NCBI RefSeq assembly: GCF_002865645.1
Contig: NW_020194618.1
Span: forward strand, 124,001 to 188,000
Source of the DNA: Hyaloscypha bicolor E
Lineage: Eukaryota; Ascomycota; Leotiomycetes; Helotiales; Hyaloscyphaceae
DNA: 64,000 bases
Direction: 5' to 3'
Each line of letters starts with the position of its first letter. Position 1 is the first letter of the stretch. The notes under the pieces were generated by a model, which worked only from the letters and a program-made list of their open reading frames with translations, did no database searches and was not told the origin of the DNA. Shown here piece by piece: positions 34,684 through 46,640 of the stretch. The position numbers and the translations under genes were made by a program.

Positions 34684-36068
34684 TTACTCTGGCCGTGGTC
34701 GTTTGGCTCCGTGTGGATTTTGCCAATCACCTCCGGCTGGTTGATTTTGTTGGAAGAAAGCCGGGTTGAAGTGGGGTTGCATGCCCTGGAATCCACCAGC
34801 ATCTGCTTGTCATCAGCTACAGCTTTAATGGCTTTGCTAGAACCGGTTTCGGAGTACAGTCCAGCGGAAGTGGTATACAAGTGTTCGGCACATCCCTCGA
34901 GTAATTTATAAAGGAGTGAAACTTACTTGGCATCATCTGGCTCATATTCATTGGCATACCGCCCATACCTCCAGCCATTCCACCCATCGGCATACCTCCC
35001 ATGGGCATTCCGCCCATCATATTATTCATGCCCCCTCTGCCTCTCATTCCAGGACCGCCTCGCATGCCACCCATCATGCCACCACGATTATTGAATCCTC
35101 CGAAGTTTCCGCCCATCGGGTTTCCAGGGAAGCCTCCCATGGGAGCATTGAAACCACCGCCCATGTTGCCCATACCAGGATTGAAGGAATTATTTCGGTT
35201 GAAGTTGTTCATGTTGTTGTTCATATTGCCGCGATTGTTATAAGCAGCGCCTCGTCCACGGAAATTCCCCCCGAAATTCCCTCCTGAGTTACCACGATCA
35301 TTGTTATATCCTCCAGAAGGTGCTCGATTAGTTTGACCATCCTTGCCAGCTCGCATAGGGGCATCTTTCGGCAGTGTTCGGAAGGGATTGATGTTAGGAT
35401 TCGAGTATGTAACTGAATGTTTCTTCGCATACGGAACCCCTTCTCCAAAGGCATCGATCTGTCGTTTGGCCGCAGTGGCTGCTTGTTGCGATGTGAACTC
35501 AACATACGCTTGTCTGTGATAGAAATCAGATTAGCCATGCGATCTCCGGGAGAAAGATTGGATCTTGAACGCACCCTTTGCTTTTGCCATTGACTTTGTG
35601 CTCCGAGAATGTGATGTCCTTCAATTCATCCTCAACCCGCGCTTGATTGACCCAGCCACGAACATCATCGTCGGTGTTCCACCAGTGCAGATCTGAGATC
35701 AGCAACGCAGTTGTCGCTCCAGGGTCAACATCTCGATCATCAGAACCTTCTTTTCTCTTGACACCTTGCTGTTGTGGGGCTTGCTTGGGGATAGTGAGGA
35801 TATCAGCTCCGGACTCATCGGTGCTCTTGATCTTTTGCTGCTCGCTCATCGACTGGTCTCGTATATCGTTACCGGTCTTGATGTCGACGTAATCATCTTC
35901 TTGCTCTTCTTCATGCTTCTGTCCATTGGCTTCGGCAGCGTGGCCATTTACTGATTCAAGACCGTCGATATTCATGTCGCCTTCTTCATCTTCTTTCAAA
36001 GTGCCTTCTGTCTCCTGTTCGGTGTTGGTGTCGCCATAGATGTCGATGTCGAACTCGTCGTCAGCCAT
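34684..36068 (-). CDS. RRM protein resembling CPSF6 (CFIm68)
   Basis: Three exons (35575-36068, 34927-35513, 34684-34805) with introns of 61 and 121 nt give 400 aa. The N-terminus is acidic, starting [13 protein letters not shown]. An RRM follows with [43 protein letters not shown] and [10 protein letters not shown]. The second half is very rich in Gly, Met and Asn with RGG-like pieces. The end reads HGAKRPRPE, reached only if the last intron closes at AAG|CAG. The combination matches fungal CPSF6-like factors that aid pre-mRNA 3'-end processing. The start at 36068 is preferred to an upstream in-frame ATG because [13 protein letters not shown] is the conserved beginning. Confidence 0.85.
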
Positions 36069-36989
36069 GGTGAATGTGGTAGTCGCCAAGAACACCTAGA
36101 ATCTTCAATTATTGACCCTGCGGAGAAGAACTTGAATCTTCAAAGTGTTGATATTCTTCTGTATTGTCTTGATATTAACAGTAATTGGATTCTGTGAGCT
36201 AAGGACAACTGAGATCAGCGCTGGAAACATGGGAGCAGCCTACTGAGTCTCGACGCGCGGACGTCGACCAACTTCGCGATACATGGGATAGAATACAAAT
36301 ACGTACACTCCTGAAACCAAATTGAACTGAGCTCAAGTCTGATAGCCTTCTTTGGCAGATGCAGACACAATGGAGATGGAAGATGAAGCTCTATGCTTGC
36401 AATCTTGAAGATCCGTTCCGTACAGGGAACTTTGAATGTGAATATTCTCTGAAGTGAGCGAATTCCAGAAGTCCCAAATTGTAACAACAGCCTCGAATTG
36501 AAAAGTGAAATCGTGGTAAGAAGAGCACAGCCAAATCCCCCTTCTTCGCACAACCTGACCAGAGCCTCGCCGACCAATTCACCTCCTAGAAAAGATCGCG
36601 CACTGTCGAGTAGAGTTGCGAGAGGCAAGTCGCAGATGGCGCGCAGGTTGGTGAATGAAGGACTAAGAGAATTCCGTCGTTGGTTGAGAGTGACGAGTTC
36701 ACGATCCAGGTCGGGGGGAGCTGGCCGCCTGAGCTGAGCTTTCTATTCGGCTTAGCGCCAAAGGTAAACCCCGTCTCCACGTGACGAAATCTGGCCTCGT
36801 CCATCCGCCTCCTTTCAAATTTGGAGAGCTTTCGATGGGTTTCTCAAGACCACGGTTTCCTCAGAACAGCCACCGCACTCTTCACCTCTTCGACCACCCT
36901 CCTTCGAGCTTCCAAAGAATCTAGATTTTGCCCTACGATACTACCCCTAATTCCATCTTCCTCCCAATACCAACCCCACAATCGCAACC
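36069..36989. other. Promoter region between divergent genes
   Basis: This stretch lies between the divergently transcribed RRM and SSS1 genes and should contain both promoters. Short frames exist on both strands, but none looks real. Confidence 0.45.
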
Positions 36990-37381
36990 ATGTCCGACCA
37001 AATCCAAGAATTCCTCGACATCCCAAGGGATTTCTTCAAAGAAGGCACGCAATTCCTGAACAGATGCACAAAGCGTACGAAGCCCCTTTCTCCGCCCCCT
37101 ATCTGCAGCTCAAACTGTTGTTTGCGGGTTCAGGTTTTAAGAATTGGACACGAGACCTAATCATTGAAAGCGCATCTGCTGACTATTATCTTCCACAGCT
37201 GATCGACGCGAATTCATTAAGATTAGTCAAGCCGTTGGAGTTGGATTCCTTGTAATGGGCGCAGTTGGTTATCTTGTGAAATTAAGTACGTTCCCCTGAT
37301 ATCTGTGTTGCAATAGAGCCGTCCATTGATGCTTCTGCAGTACACATTCCTGTCAATAATGTTCTGGTGGGCGGCGCTTAG
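36990..37381 (+). CDS. SSS1: Sec61 gamma subunit (SSS1)
   Basis: Three exons, 36990-37074, 37199-37285 and 37341-37381, give 70 aa, the size of the family. The protein reads MSDQIQEFLDIPRDFFKEG, then RREFIKISQAVGVGFLVMG, a single tail-anchored membrane helix, and ends IPVNNVLVGGA. Both introns (124 and 55 nt) fall inside the conserved part, and the joins restore exact family motifs (RCTK-PDRREF and VKL-IHIP). The subunit clamps the Sec61 protein-translocation channel in the endoplasmic reticulum and is essential in yeast. Confidence 0.95.
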
Positions 37382-39090
37382 GAAATGGGGCGAGGGGTTT
37401 GAATTAGTTGGATGCGCGAGGTTTGGAGGGCAGTTCCGGAGAAGGACGTTGAATGGTAGGCGCATCTGGTCATGCCATTTGGCGTGTATTATATTGGGCT
37501 GGGTTTGTGTGGCATAGCACTGGGGCCTGGCTAGGAAAAGAGAATATACTTGCTTTCAAGCGTGAGCCTTGCTTTAAGGTTCCTCCGGTTTGCGCTATTG
37601 GTTATGGTGTCCATGTGTCGGAGAGTCCCTGAGTGTTCTGCTTAGAAAATCGAAGAGTTTCTAAGAGACCTCGGTATAGTGGCCGGAAGGTGAGTCTTGA
37701 TGGTGTCTTGCTTCTTGCAAGGAAGCTCTGGAGGAGGTTATCCATGAGACGGAGGAGGAGGACTTTGCCATATTTTTTTCTGGGGGGGATCGACTGTCCG
37801 AGTGGACTTCTAAGGAAAAATTGAGGTTACATTCTGAATTACGTCCAAATACCCCGACCTACCTAATCAACCACCCTATTCCAACAACTTGCTGAAATTC
37901 ATATTCTTCTTTATTATGCGCCAGGCGCCTTAGTCGGATTCGCTATACCTCCAACGACGATGCCCACTTCCCACCCATAGGTCTCCGTCCTCAAACTCTA
38001 CTTCTCGAAGAACTCGAAGTAAATGCAAAGACGGACGGTTGTAAGCCGCTCTTATATGACCATGAATACGTACCCTCGTCATGGTGTCGGTATCTGAAGA
38101 GGCTCCCAGCTAATCCCTTCGTAAGTATCATGTGCCCGAAATCAGCAAAGACAGGCGCACCCAAAGACGCAAGGACATCAGAGAAGGATAATATGACCTT
38201 AACTCAGAGAGGAACCTTGCCAGCCGAAGGATATATCTTCGATTTGGTATAACGACTGCTTTTCCGTCGTGGAGGTTGGGTCTGTGTCCATCTCTTTAGC
38301 AAGGGGGGATGCGGGGAGGGCATCAAGGATGCCAAAGCAACGAATAGGATCAGGCGAAAGCTGAGGCATTACCGCAGCTGCTATTAGGCTACAGTATGTA
38401 GAAGTTTCCACTAGGACCTTCCAGATGAAATATCTGGGGGAGGCCGCATCGCACCTGAACAGGCTGGGAAATTTTTCTTTACTTTTGCGGGTATGTCGGC
38501 GGAAATATACCGTGACCTGCCACGTTCAGGGGTAAGGTATTACACGGAGGCGATTGGCCCCTGAGCCTCAAAACCCTCACAAAAACGTGGTCCCTATTAT
38601 GGGGACCCCGCATTTAAGCCGCTCTCCCCACACACATTTGCCTCTGTCAGCACGGGAACCCTCTTCGTTTAATCAACCCTGAACAGGGGCAGAGGAGAGT
38701 AAACAAAACTGCCTATCAGCCCGCTTAAAACTGGCCCCTATTACACCTGCTCCCTCTGGGCCTGAATATAAATCCATTAAACGAACGATTATCCATCGAC
38801 GCAGTGGCAGTTTCTTCGAGAGCGCTACAATAAAGTCGGTCAATGCCTGAGCGGATCCCATCCAATCATTATGTTGTACCCCAGAGTGGAGATTAACTAT
38901 CAAAGTCTTCCATCTTCGGCAATCACTCCCACCGGCACTGTAACTACCTATTACGCCAGAAGCTAAGTCGTTTACAGAAAACTTATAAGCATGTCACACC
39001 ATTCCTCCCTTCGACTCCTTCATCTCTTCTTTTACCGTCTCAGATATCGATAATCGACAACACCAAGAAAGAGTCTTGCCCAGCGTCATC
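37382..39090. other. Gene-poor stretch, nothing identified
   Basis: No frame resembles a known family. The final ~400 bp, with GC-rich pieces and CCCTATTATGGGGACC near 38590-38615, may be the promoter of the broken DUF1996 gene. Confidence 0.4.
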
Positions 39091-40331
39091 ATGTTGGTCC
39101 AACTCGCCGCAACCGCGGTGCCGACGCACAACGCCGCTGCACAAGGAAATATGCTTCGTTTCGCCTGTTCACAGCTGGTTGTCGACCGTGTCGACCCCAT
39201 CGTCTAACCAGGAACACCATCCGCAGCGCATCTTCATCAGATCGTTGGAGGGAACTCGTTCAACTTGACCATGGACCCGGCAACCCACGATCTCCCCGGC
39301 CTGTCCCCCTGCACATCTTGCTCATTCAAGGAGGACTTCTCCAACTACCGGACAGTAGTTATGTTTTTTTAAGTCAAAAAATAGCACTTATACACGAGTC
39401 TCTCAAGTCGGAAATGGAGAGCCACAATGTCAACTTGATAACAAGGATGGTCTCAATGTTTATTATATCCCCAGCGGCAAGGTTACGGCATTCAAGCCAA
39501 TAAACGATTCTCATCAGATACGGATGGGGTTCGTGTTAATATGATTGCCGGAAGCGCCGTCGACTCAAACAACGCCAAGGTAAATAAGCAGGCAATTTGC
39601 CATCGTTGTTGGATATCCACGAACGACAACAACTTTGTGGGAGGTGCTCCTTGCTCCAGTAGCGACACCGTGGATATCCCGGCGGATCCTAAGTGCAAAA
39701 TGATCCATTAAACAATTATTTTCCCAACGTAAGTTGCACGCTTACTCCGACTTTTCTCGCATAAATGACTCACACCCAACTCAGATGCTGGGACGGCAAG
39801 AACCTCGATTCGCCAGACCACACCTCCCACGTCGCTTACTCAGAGGCTACGCCAGCGGAGGTGGTGCTTGCCCCCAGCCTTCCCGGTCAAGCTTCCTCAA
39901 ATCATGTATGAGTTCACGTGGAACGGTTCGACGTTCACGGACAAGAGCCAATGGCCCATGGATTCGAACCTATTCGTCTACAGCATGAACTGGGGGCAAG
40001 GACTCCCCAACCATTGGATCTCCTGTCATGCAAGCTAACATTTTATTAGCGGAGCTGCAGCACATGGCGATTACGTCTTCGGCTGGAAGAACAACCTCAA
40101 CTGGCGATGGACAATGCCTGCAACCTCGACAAAAGATTGTACGAAGGCAGGAATCCACAAGCACACTTCTCCTCAATATAACGCATGCACCAAGCAACAA
40201 ATGGTACCAGTGACCGTCGATGGATGTAAGTTGAAACAGCCTCCCCATAATACAACCAAAGAACACCACTAACCATGACGGATTTAGGGATCAAGGCCCT
40301 TCCACTAGGTAACAAGGCCGTCAAGGCTTAA
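39091..40331 (+). pseudogene. Broken DUF1996 secreted-protein gene
   Basis: The order of DUF1996 motifs is preserved along the plus strand: MLRFACSQLVVDRVDPIV, LHQIVGGNSFNLTMDP, SPCTSCSFKEDFSNY, DGLNVYYIPSGKVTAFKP, CWDGKNLDSPDHTSHVAY, ISCHAS, YVFGWKNNLNWRW and a terminal IKALPLGNKAVKA. The frame is broken several times. A TAA stands directly after DPIV where the family continues with Pro-Gly, another stop follows the SNY segment, there is a shift after AFKP, and a TAA precedes IIFPT. Some splice junctions, such as the final GTAAGT...TTTAG intron, are still intact. DUF1996 proteins are secreted and of unknown function, often linked to WSC domains. Confidence 0.85.
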
Positions 40332-43061
40332 GTGCTTCACTCTTTTAATGCTTTCCTGCGTTAAGTCCCCTTGCCTCATTAACCTATAGAAGTTTCCCTT
40401 TGCCATTATCCATCCACCCATCCGACCACGTGGCCCACAAGTGTGCGGTAAGACCCACCAGAGATAGAAGGTGTTGCAGGGAATCTGGGCTCTCCTATAT
40501 TGTCTGGCAGCTATTTGACAGCATCTTCTCCCGACCAGGCCGAAGTGACAGAGATGGCTTTTAGCTCCGTCTTGTCAAATGACTTTTCAGGGAGCAAGGT
40601 TTCGAGCAGACGATACCTGTATGGTACGTTCCACGGTAGTGACATAAGGGCGTCACTTAGCCGCGTGTTGTGTAGAGTATACAATATGGAGGTTAAACGG
40701 AACAACGCTGGCGAGACTCAAGATAGCCTGCCGAGAAGCGCGGCCTGGCCATCAAGAAACAGGTCTCGAGAGAGTGCAAGATCGTGGCACAGATGAAATA
40801 GAAGCACAGAACAGATGGTGTAATTGCGTGTATATCACGAATGTCATCCAATTCCAAATGTGCGTTGCCGGACTCCGGGGTCGCGCTTGGCTCTTCATGA
40901 ATAGCCTGTAAACGTTTGCGGGACTCGAAATCCCAGATGGAAACTTCCCACTATCGGCGTGTTTCACACGAACAGCCAGAAGTGGCCCTGACAAAACCCA
41001 GGCATGTCCGGTAATTTCACGATTGTAAAGGCAGAGGGAGGGTAAACGTTCGGATGAAGAAGATTCCAGACGGGAATACTAGAAAGAAGCGATTGGGACT
41101 TGCAAGCAACTTTGCCAGGGCTATTTCGAGATGACGGCCCTTCTGGGTACGTCCACTTGGAAAAGTAGACCTTGAAGCACTAGATGGATGAAAGTTATTC
41201 CTCAAAATCGAACCAGACACGCGACCTCCTTTCTATAAAAACCTTCCTCCAAGCCTATATTCAGCTCCGCTAAAGCCTAAGTATGTTCAAGAATGTATGT
41301 ATTGTGCACCAGCACCAAAACAGGTGGCTTATAAGCCTAGGGATATCATCGAATCAAATTCCATGCAATGCACATCCCAAGATACGCCGTGGCCTAGCCG
41401 AAACGGCCGAGTCTATCAAGTGAAGTCTAATGAGTGTTCCAATCTTCTTGTTCTTTTGTCGATTTTGCGAGTGTCCTGCTGGGTGGCCTATTCATCGTAC
41501 CAGAACCCTGGGTAACGGGGGAGTTAGCATTGCTAGATTAAGATTGTTTCGGGAGAGGATATTGTCTTAGGAGAAAGTCGTGAAACAGCCCGTAATAGGA
41601 AAGGGTTTCTCCCCCAACACCTACAGGGCTCTTCGTTAGCCTTTCGCTTGCTGGTATTCTCGAAAGGGAGACGTGGCATGCCATCTTCGGGAGCGGAGGT
41701 GTAGTGATACGCCGCGTTCAAAGTGTCGACTTGAAGTTCTGCTTTCCTTGGGTACGCTTGGTGCTCATAGATGCCGAATATCAAGATTATGCTGTTGAAT
41801 TGTGAGTAAAGCATCAAAGGTCAAGGAGGAGTCATCACTTACGCAAATATAACTGCAAAGCTAAGACAACGTTGTGCTCGTCGCGTGGGCCACGAGAAGG
41901 TCGTTTGCTCATATTGCTTTAGACGCATATCGAGATAACGGAAGGAAAGGTATTGATTCAGATGTAGGGAGAAATCAAACGTCTCCTGGGTATATGTTGC
42001 AACGCAAAGGAAGGTCGTCTGAAATCAGGGCCCGCCCAAAGAGAAAGGAGTGTGTTGAGAGTGAAAAGCCGGAGCCGACTTTCCGGAAGAGCTGAAGATC
42101 CATCGCGAGGGAGAGGCTCAACGGGTACTTGAAGAGATCCCGCATTCTAGATCCCGCGTCGATCCCCCGGCGGCCATGAAGCACCTTCCTTGGTTGTAAC
42201 GTGAGTCGAAATAGGAGGGCCGGGATCCGCCGGACTTTGAAACTCGGTTCGTGTTGGATTGATGGAATAAGCTTAACCGCAACGTGAAACGCTTCAAGTG
42301 CAGGCATATCGTCTTTTTATAGGATCATTGTTCGCACAATGATATCGGCGCGAGAACCCGAGATGAGGTGATGAGCAAGGTGGAGCGTGTGGGGTTTGCG
42401 ATTGCCCTGGAGAAGCGGTTTGCCCTGAGGAAGACCGTGGAGTTGGGATGCTCGTGGTTTTGAAGCATGATACTCCCATGTCTTTCGTTCAAAGATCGCA
42501 GCGCCATGTTTGACGATGACATACTGCTGTCGCTTGGCGCCTTCAAGATCTAATCTTGGCAGAGAGCGCAAAGCACGAAGCGAAAAAGGAAAGCTCATGT
42601 TTGATACTTGCTGAAATCGAGGACTTTGCGGTTGAGCCGGGACGCGCACGACGCTGTCCACGTCTAGAGACCGGACCAAACTCAAGGCTTCTTGGACTTC
42701 CTGAAGGTTGCATGGCTGAGACAAATAATGCGATTGCGAACAAGGATGAGAATGAAAATAGGCAGATGGGAAATGTTTTCCCGGTGGGATCTCACCTCTC
42801 ACGCCTTTTTCCCAGCCACCTCTCCCAACAGCCAGGAGTCCTCATCTTCACGCAATCACTGCTCACAACCAGTCACCCAACCAACCGATCGACGTGTTGT
42901 ACCCCTTCTCTCCGCCACTTACGCCTAAGCCGATGCAATGCAACATAGTAACGTTCCTCGCTCGTTGTGTGCCAGCTCTGACAGACAACCTCGGGCAAAG
43001 GGGGCCTCGGGGCTTATCGATAGAGAAAAGTTTCGTCTCGGCAACACAGCAGACCAGAACC
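40332..43061. other. Gene-poor stretch, nothing identified
   Basis: Nearly 2.7 kb without a recognisable gene or RNA. Open frames up to 160 codons on the minus strand (42317-42802) overlap frames on the plus strand and have skewed, Ser/Pro/Arg-rich composition typical of non-coding DNA. Confidence 0.4.
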
Positions 43062-43081
43062 GATGGATGGATGGATGGATG
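43062..43081 (+). repeat. Microsatellite, five GATG units
   Basis: Five perfect tetranucleotide copies lie about 120 bp before the pantothenate kinase start codon, probably in its leader or promoter. Confidence 0.85.
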
Positions 43082-43204
43082 CCTTGACCAGCTCCAGCAT
43101 AATCTGACCGCGCGAGGATTGATTACTCACAACTCTCCTCCCCCAACCCATTGATGTTTCTCTAGACCTCCTGTCCCTCTGGCAACAGCCAGCAACCTCC
43201 CGTC

Positions 43205-44740
43205 ATGTCTGCGGATACGACGCAGACGGACGAGCTGTCTCGTGTGCGGAGCAACGATGTGCCAGCCAGCCCCTCCTCTAGCTCGAAGCCCCTCCGCATG
43301 CGAACGAACACTGCGGAGATAGACAGCACCATCACACATCCTGGATCTGTGAAGATAAACGTCACCGGGGCATTCATCGTTGATCAGGACTCGAGCTCAC
43401 CGACAAATGTGAATGGGAGCACGAACGGGGGCAGTCATGACACAAAGGATATCAGATTACCGAACCACACCGCAGTGGTCAGCCATATTGCGGTGGATGT
43501 ATGCTTCTATCCTCTATTTTCCACAATCAGGCCCGCTGATGACAATGGCAGATTGGAGGCTCCCTAGCCAAGCTCGTCTACTTCTCCCGAGAACCCAAGT
43601 CCCGCGAGCCGGGCGGCCGTCTAAACTTCATGAACTTCGAGACCGACCGAATAGACGACTGCGTAGAGTTCATGAAACAGCTGAAGATCAAGCAGCAGAA
43701 GCTCAATGGCTCGAGACCCGGTGAACTGTGTGTTATGGCGACGGGAGGGGGGGCATACAAGTACTATGACAAGATACGCGAGGCTCTTGGTGTAGATGTG
43801 TTACGGGAAGATGAGATGGAATGTCTAATCATTGGTATGTTGACCTTACTACGCCTTTTATCCCATGTTTCCAATTGGTACCATTGCTGATGAACAGGAG
43901 ATAGGCCTCGATTTCTTCATCACCGAGATCCCCCGCGAAGTCTTCACCTACAGCGAAACAGACCCAATGCACTTCGAAGAACCTCGGTCAGATATCTACC
44001 CCTACCTGCTCGTGAACATCGGATCCGGCGTGTCCATGATAAAAGTCTCCGGACCGCGGGCCTACCAACGAGTAGGCGGTACCTCTCTAGGCGGTGGCAC
44101 ACTTTGGGGTCTCCTCTCACTGCTCACAGGCTCGAGGACTTTCGACGAAATGCTGGGTATGGCTGAGCGCGGAGATAATGCGAAGGTCGATATGTTGGTT
44201 GGAGATATATATGGTACCGACTATGGAAAAATAGGTTTAAAGAGCAGCACGATTGCAAGCTCATTCGGGAAAGTGTTCCGGATGAAAAGAGAAGCAGAGC
44301 GTGAAGCTGAAGACAGCGGTGGCCTTACAAACGGAGACTCCGATCCCCCATCCTCATCACAGACCAACCCTCATCCTTCCTCAGAGACAAAAGCGCCGCC
44401 CTTCTCCGCCCCAGACATCTCGCGCTCTCTCCTGTACGCAATCTCCAACAACATCGGGCAAATCGCCTACCTGCAATCTGAAAAACATTCACTCTCAACC
44501 ATCTACTTTGGCGGGTCTTTCATCCGCGGTCATCGTCAGACGATGAATACACTATCGTATGCTATCAAATTCTGGAGTAATGGCGAGAAGAAGGCGTATT
44601 TTCTAAGGCATGAGGGGTATCTTGGCGCGGTTGGCGCATTTTTGAAGAGGCAGCCGAGAAATTGGGGGAGAAGGGGGAGTTTTGAGGAGAGTGGAGGTTT
44701 GGGGCTGGATAGAGAGTATCCATCTCCGGGTGTGGGATGA
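43205..44740 (+). CDS. Pantothenate kinase (type II, eukaryotic PanK)
   Basis: The enzyme phosphorylates pantothenate, the first and controlling step of CoA synthesis. Three exons (43205-43498, 43552-43834, 43905-44740) with introns of 53 and 70 nt give 470 aa. The actin-like ATPase fold is clear. Phosphate-1 is AVDIGGSLAKLVYF, followed by LNFMNFETDRIDDCVEF, MATGGGAYKYYD, LDFFITEIPREVF, YLLVNIGSGVSMIKV, GGTSLGGGTLWGLLSLLTG and a C-terminal IYFGGSFIRGH. A Ser/Pro-rich insert of about 40 residues interrupts the second half, as in other fungi. The second intron must end at GAGATAG to give LIIGLDFF. A 90-aa disordered N-terminus precedes the kinase core. Confidence 0.95.
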
Positions 44741-45308
44741 AAAGAGCCAAGAGAAGACGTTGCATAATGAGATGGCGTTGATGAAAGTAATGCATTTGGT
44801 GGATGATTTGAACTGGGTGGAATAATTGATTGAAGTGCTGATAGAAGGGAAGGAACTTGCACAATCAAAGAAGCCATATAGGAGGCTTGTATATATGATA
44901 GGATAGAAGCATGCAAGATACTTGCTCTTGAAAATGAGCTGGTCTAGCCATTTATTCCATCGTTTTTTGAGACCGGTGAAGTGAAGCGTCATTCAAATCG
45001 CTGGGGATACTGATCTGAATTCAGAAAACTTGGAGACACTTTGGACAGGCTATGGAGTCCAGATGCTTATTTTAAGCTCTGTTCCGAACTTTTGACCAGC
45101 TAAAAAATAGCCTTTCACATCAAGACTTAAGCTAAACACACGCCAACACACGGTTATGGGGTTCAGCTGCTCATGCTGAACTCCGTTCCGACTTTCCTGG
45201 CCATCTGAAAGAAAGCCTTCTCATGCAAAGGCCCAAACACACCCCAACACTTCACGACAAGAGACAGACTCCTGACACCTCGCTCAAACGCACAACTAAC
45301 CAACAAAC
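44741..45308. other. Intergenic region with a diverged ~100-bp tandem duplication
   Basis: Segments starting near 45074 and 45178 share an ordered series of words (CTCYGTTCCGA, AAAATAGCC or AAAGCC, CCAACAC). This suggests an old duplication of about 104 bp. No gene is visible. Confidence 0.4.
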
Positions 45309-46640
45309 TCACAAATCTGTATACAAGTCCTCATCCGAATCATACTCACTGTCCGACTGATCCATCACGTCCACGTCCACATCCTCAACACGGCCTGCTC
45401 GTGAGCGCCCACACACCAACCCCCTCACAGCCTCATCCAACCCACCCGTCTGCAATTGCTCAAGCAACTCCCTCCCCCGATCATCCACAAAATCGCTAAC
45501 CTCTACTCCCCTCCCTATGTCCAACCACCCACCAACCCCTATCCCCCAAATCTCCCCCCTCCGATCAAAAACCCTTCCTCCCATTCTCCTCACCTCCTCC
45601 GTCTTTCTCATCTCGTACGCACGTCTTCCTCTCACAGTGATAGTAGCCAGATCCTTCTCATCCCATTCACAACACCGATGATCCCTAAATTCCTCAAGCT
45701 GAGTATTAAGAAGATGGCACTCGCCCGCTGAATCCGGGTACGGGCCGAGCCGGGAGACGCAATGCTCATGCTCTTGTCCAACCCCTCCTTCTCTCCCATC
45801 TTGCGATTGCGGTATTCGGGAGGAAGAAGAGGAAGGTCGCGAGATCCTACATTTCTCCTCCGGACAGTGAAAATGCATTTTCGTCGATAAGCGCGTATAC
45901 GGACACCACGGCTCGCTCTCACTGCACTTCTCCGTCAAGATTTTATTTTCCGCGGCATGCGGTCTGTGAGCTTCCCATGTTTCGCGGGGAGACGCGGCAT
46001 CCAGATAAATGTCGGCGTCGTCGGGGAAGCCGGAGTCTATGTCTGAGGAGCCGCGGAGGTTCTCTTTCTCTTTCTCCTCGCGCCAGATTTCGTGCAGGAG
46101 GTGGGCGCCTTGGAGGTCGTCCATGGCGTTTGCTGGGTTGGGCGATGGGGGTGATGATGAGGAGCGGGTGTTAGAACGAGTAGAGAAGTCGTCGTTCATT
46201 GAGCCGTCTATGTCTTCGGAATAAATTTCTGTGGATGGGAGGGGATGTGGGTGTATTTCAGCACGGGATTGAGTTAATTGTTGGGGGTGGATTAAGGTGT
46301 TTCTCAGGACGTATTTGCAGTTCATGGGATCGCTCAATTCGAAGATTCCCCGCCATGGACGAGCAAGAAGATGACGTTGATGTTGACGGGTGAGAATCAC
46401 GATCTTCTTTGGAAGTTGCTGGAGCTGTTGAAGTTGCAACAGTTGCTGGTCGGGTGACACAGGTGGTGTGGGCAAAAGAGAGCTCCGATGTCGAAGTGTA
46501 TAGTCTGCAGGAGAACAAGATTGGCTTTTGCTCTGCTCGGTTTGGTCTGCCTCATCTGCAACGCCTCCTTCCATATATCGCAATCGTTTCTTGAATAGAG
46601 ACCTCGCTTCAAAAATGGTGAGCTGCCGTCTGTCTTCCAT
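45309..46640 (-). CDS. Hypothetical protein, 443 aa
   Basis: A long single-exon frame. I prefer the start at ATG 46640 (MEDRRQLTIFEARSLFKKRLRYMEGG) because upstream codons look non-coding. I do not recognise a domain. Features are a Gln/Leu-rich stretch (QQLLQLQQLQQL), a conserved-looking block RHLLARPWRGIFELSDPMNCKYVLRNTL, a Ser-rich middle and an acidic end (SEYDSDEDLYTDL). A later block, RRAYEMRKTEEVRRMGGRVFDRRGEIWGIGVGGWLD, looks folded. Codon use and length favour a real gene with a nuclear or regulatory role, but that is a guess. Confidence 0.65.
   Translation of the reverse strand: MEDRRQLTIFEARSLFKKRLRYMEGGVADEADQTEQSKSQSCSPADYTLRHRSSLLPTPPVSPDQQLLQLQQLQQLPKKIVILTRQHQRHLLARPWRGIFELSDPMNCKYVLRNTLIHPQQLTQSRAEIHPHPLPSTEIYSEDIDGSMNDDFSTRSNTRSSSSPPSPNPANAMDDLQGAHLLHEIWREEKEKENLRGSSDIDSGFPDDADIYLDAASPRETWEAHRPHAAENKILTEKCSESEPWCPYTRLSTKMHFHCPEEKCRISRPSSSSSRIPQSQDGREGGVGQEHEHCVSRLGPYPDSAGECHLLNTQLEEFRDHRCCEWDEKDLATITVRGRRAYEMRKTEEVRRMGGRVFDRRGEIWGIGVGGWLDIGRGVEVSDFVDDRGRELLEQLQTGGLDEAVRGLVCGRSRAGRVEDVDVDVMDQSDSEYDSDEDLYTDL

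Noticed and set aside
42317..42802. 161-codon minus-strand frame as a gene
   Set aside because: No recognisable motif. Several overlapping frames of similar quality occur on both strands, typical of GC-balanced non-coding DNA.
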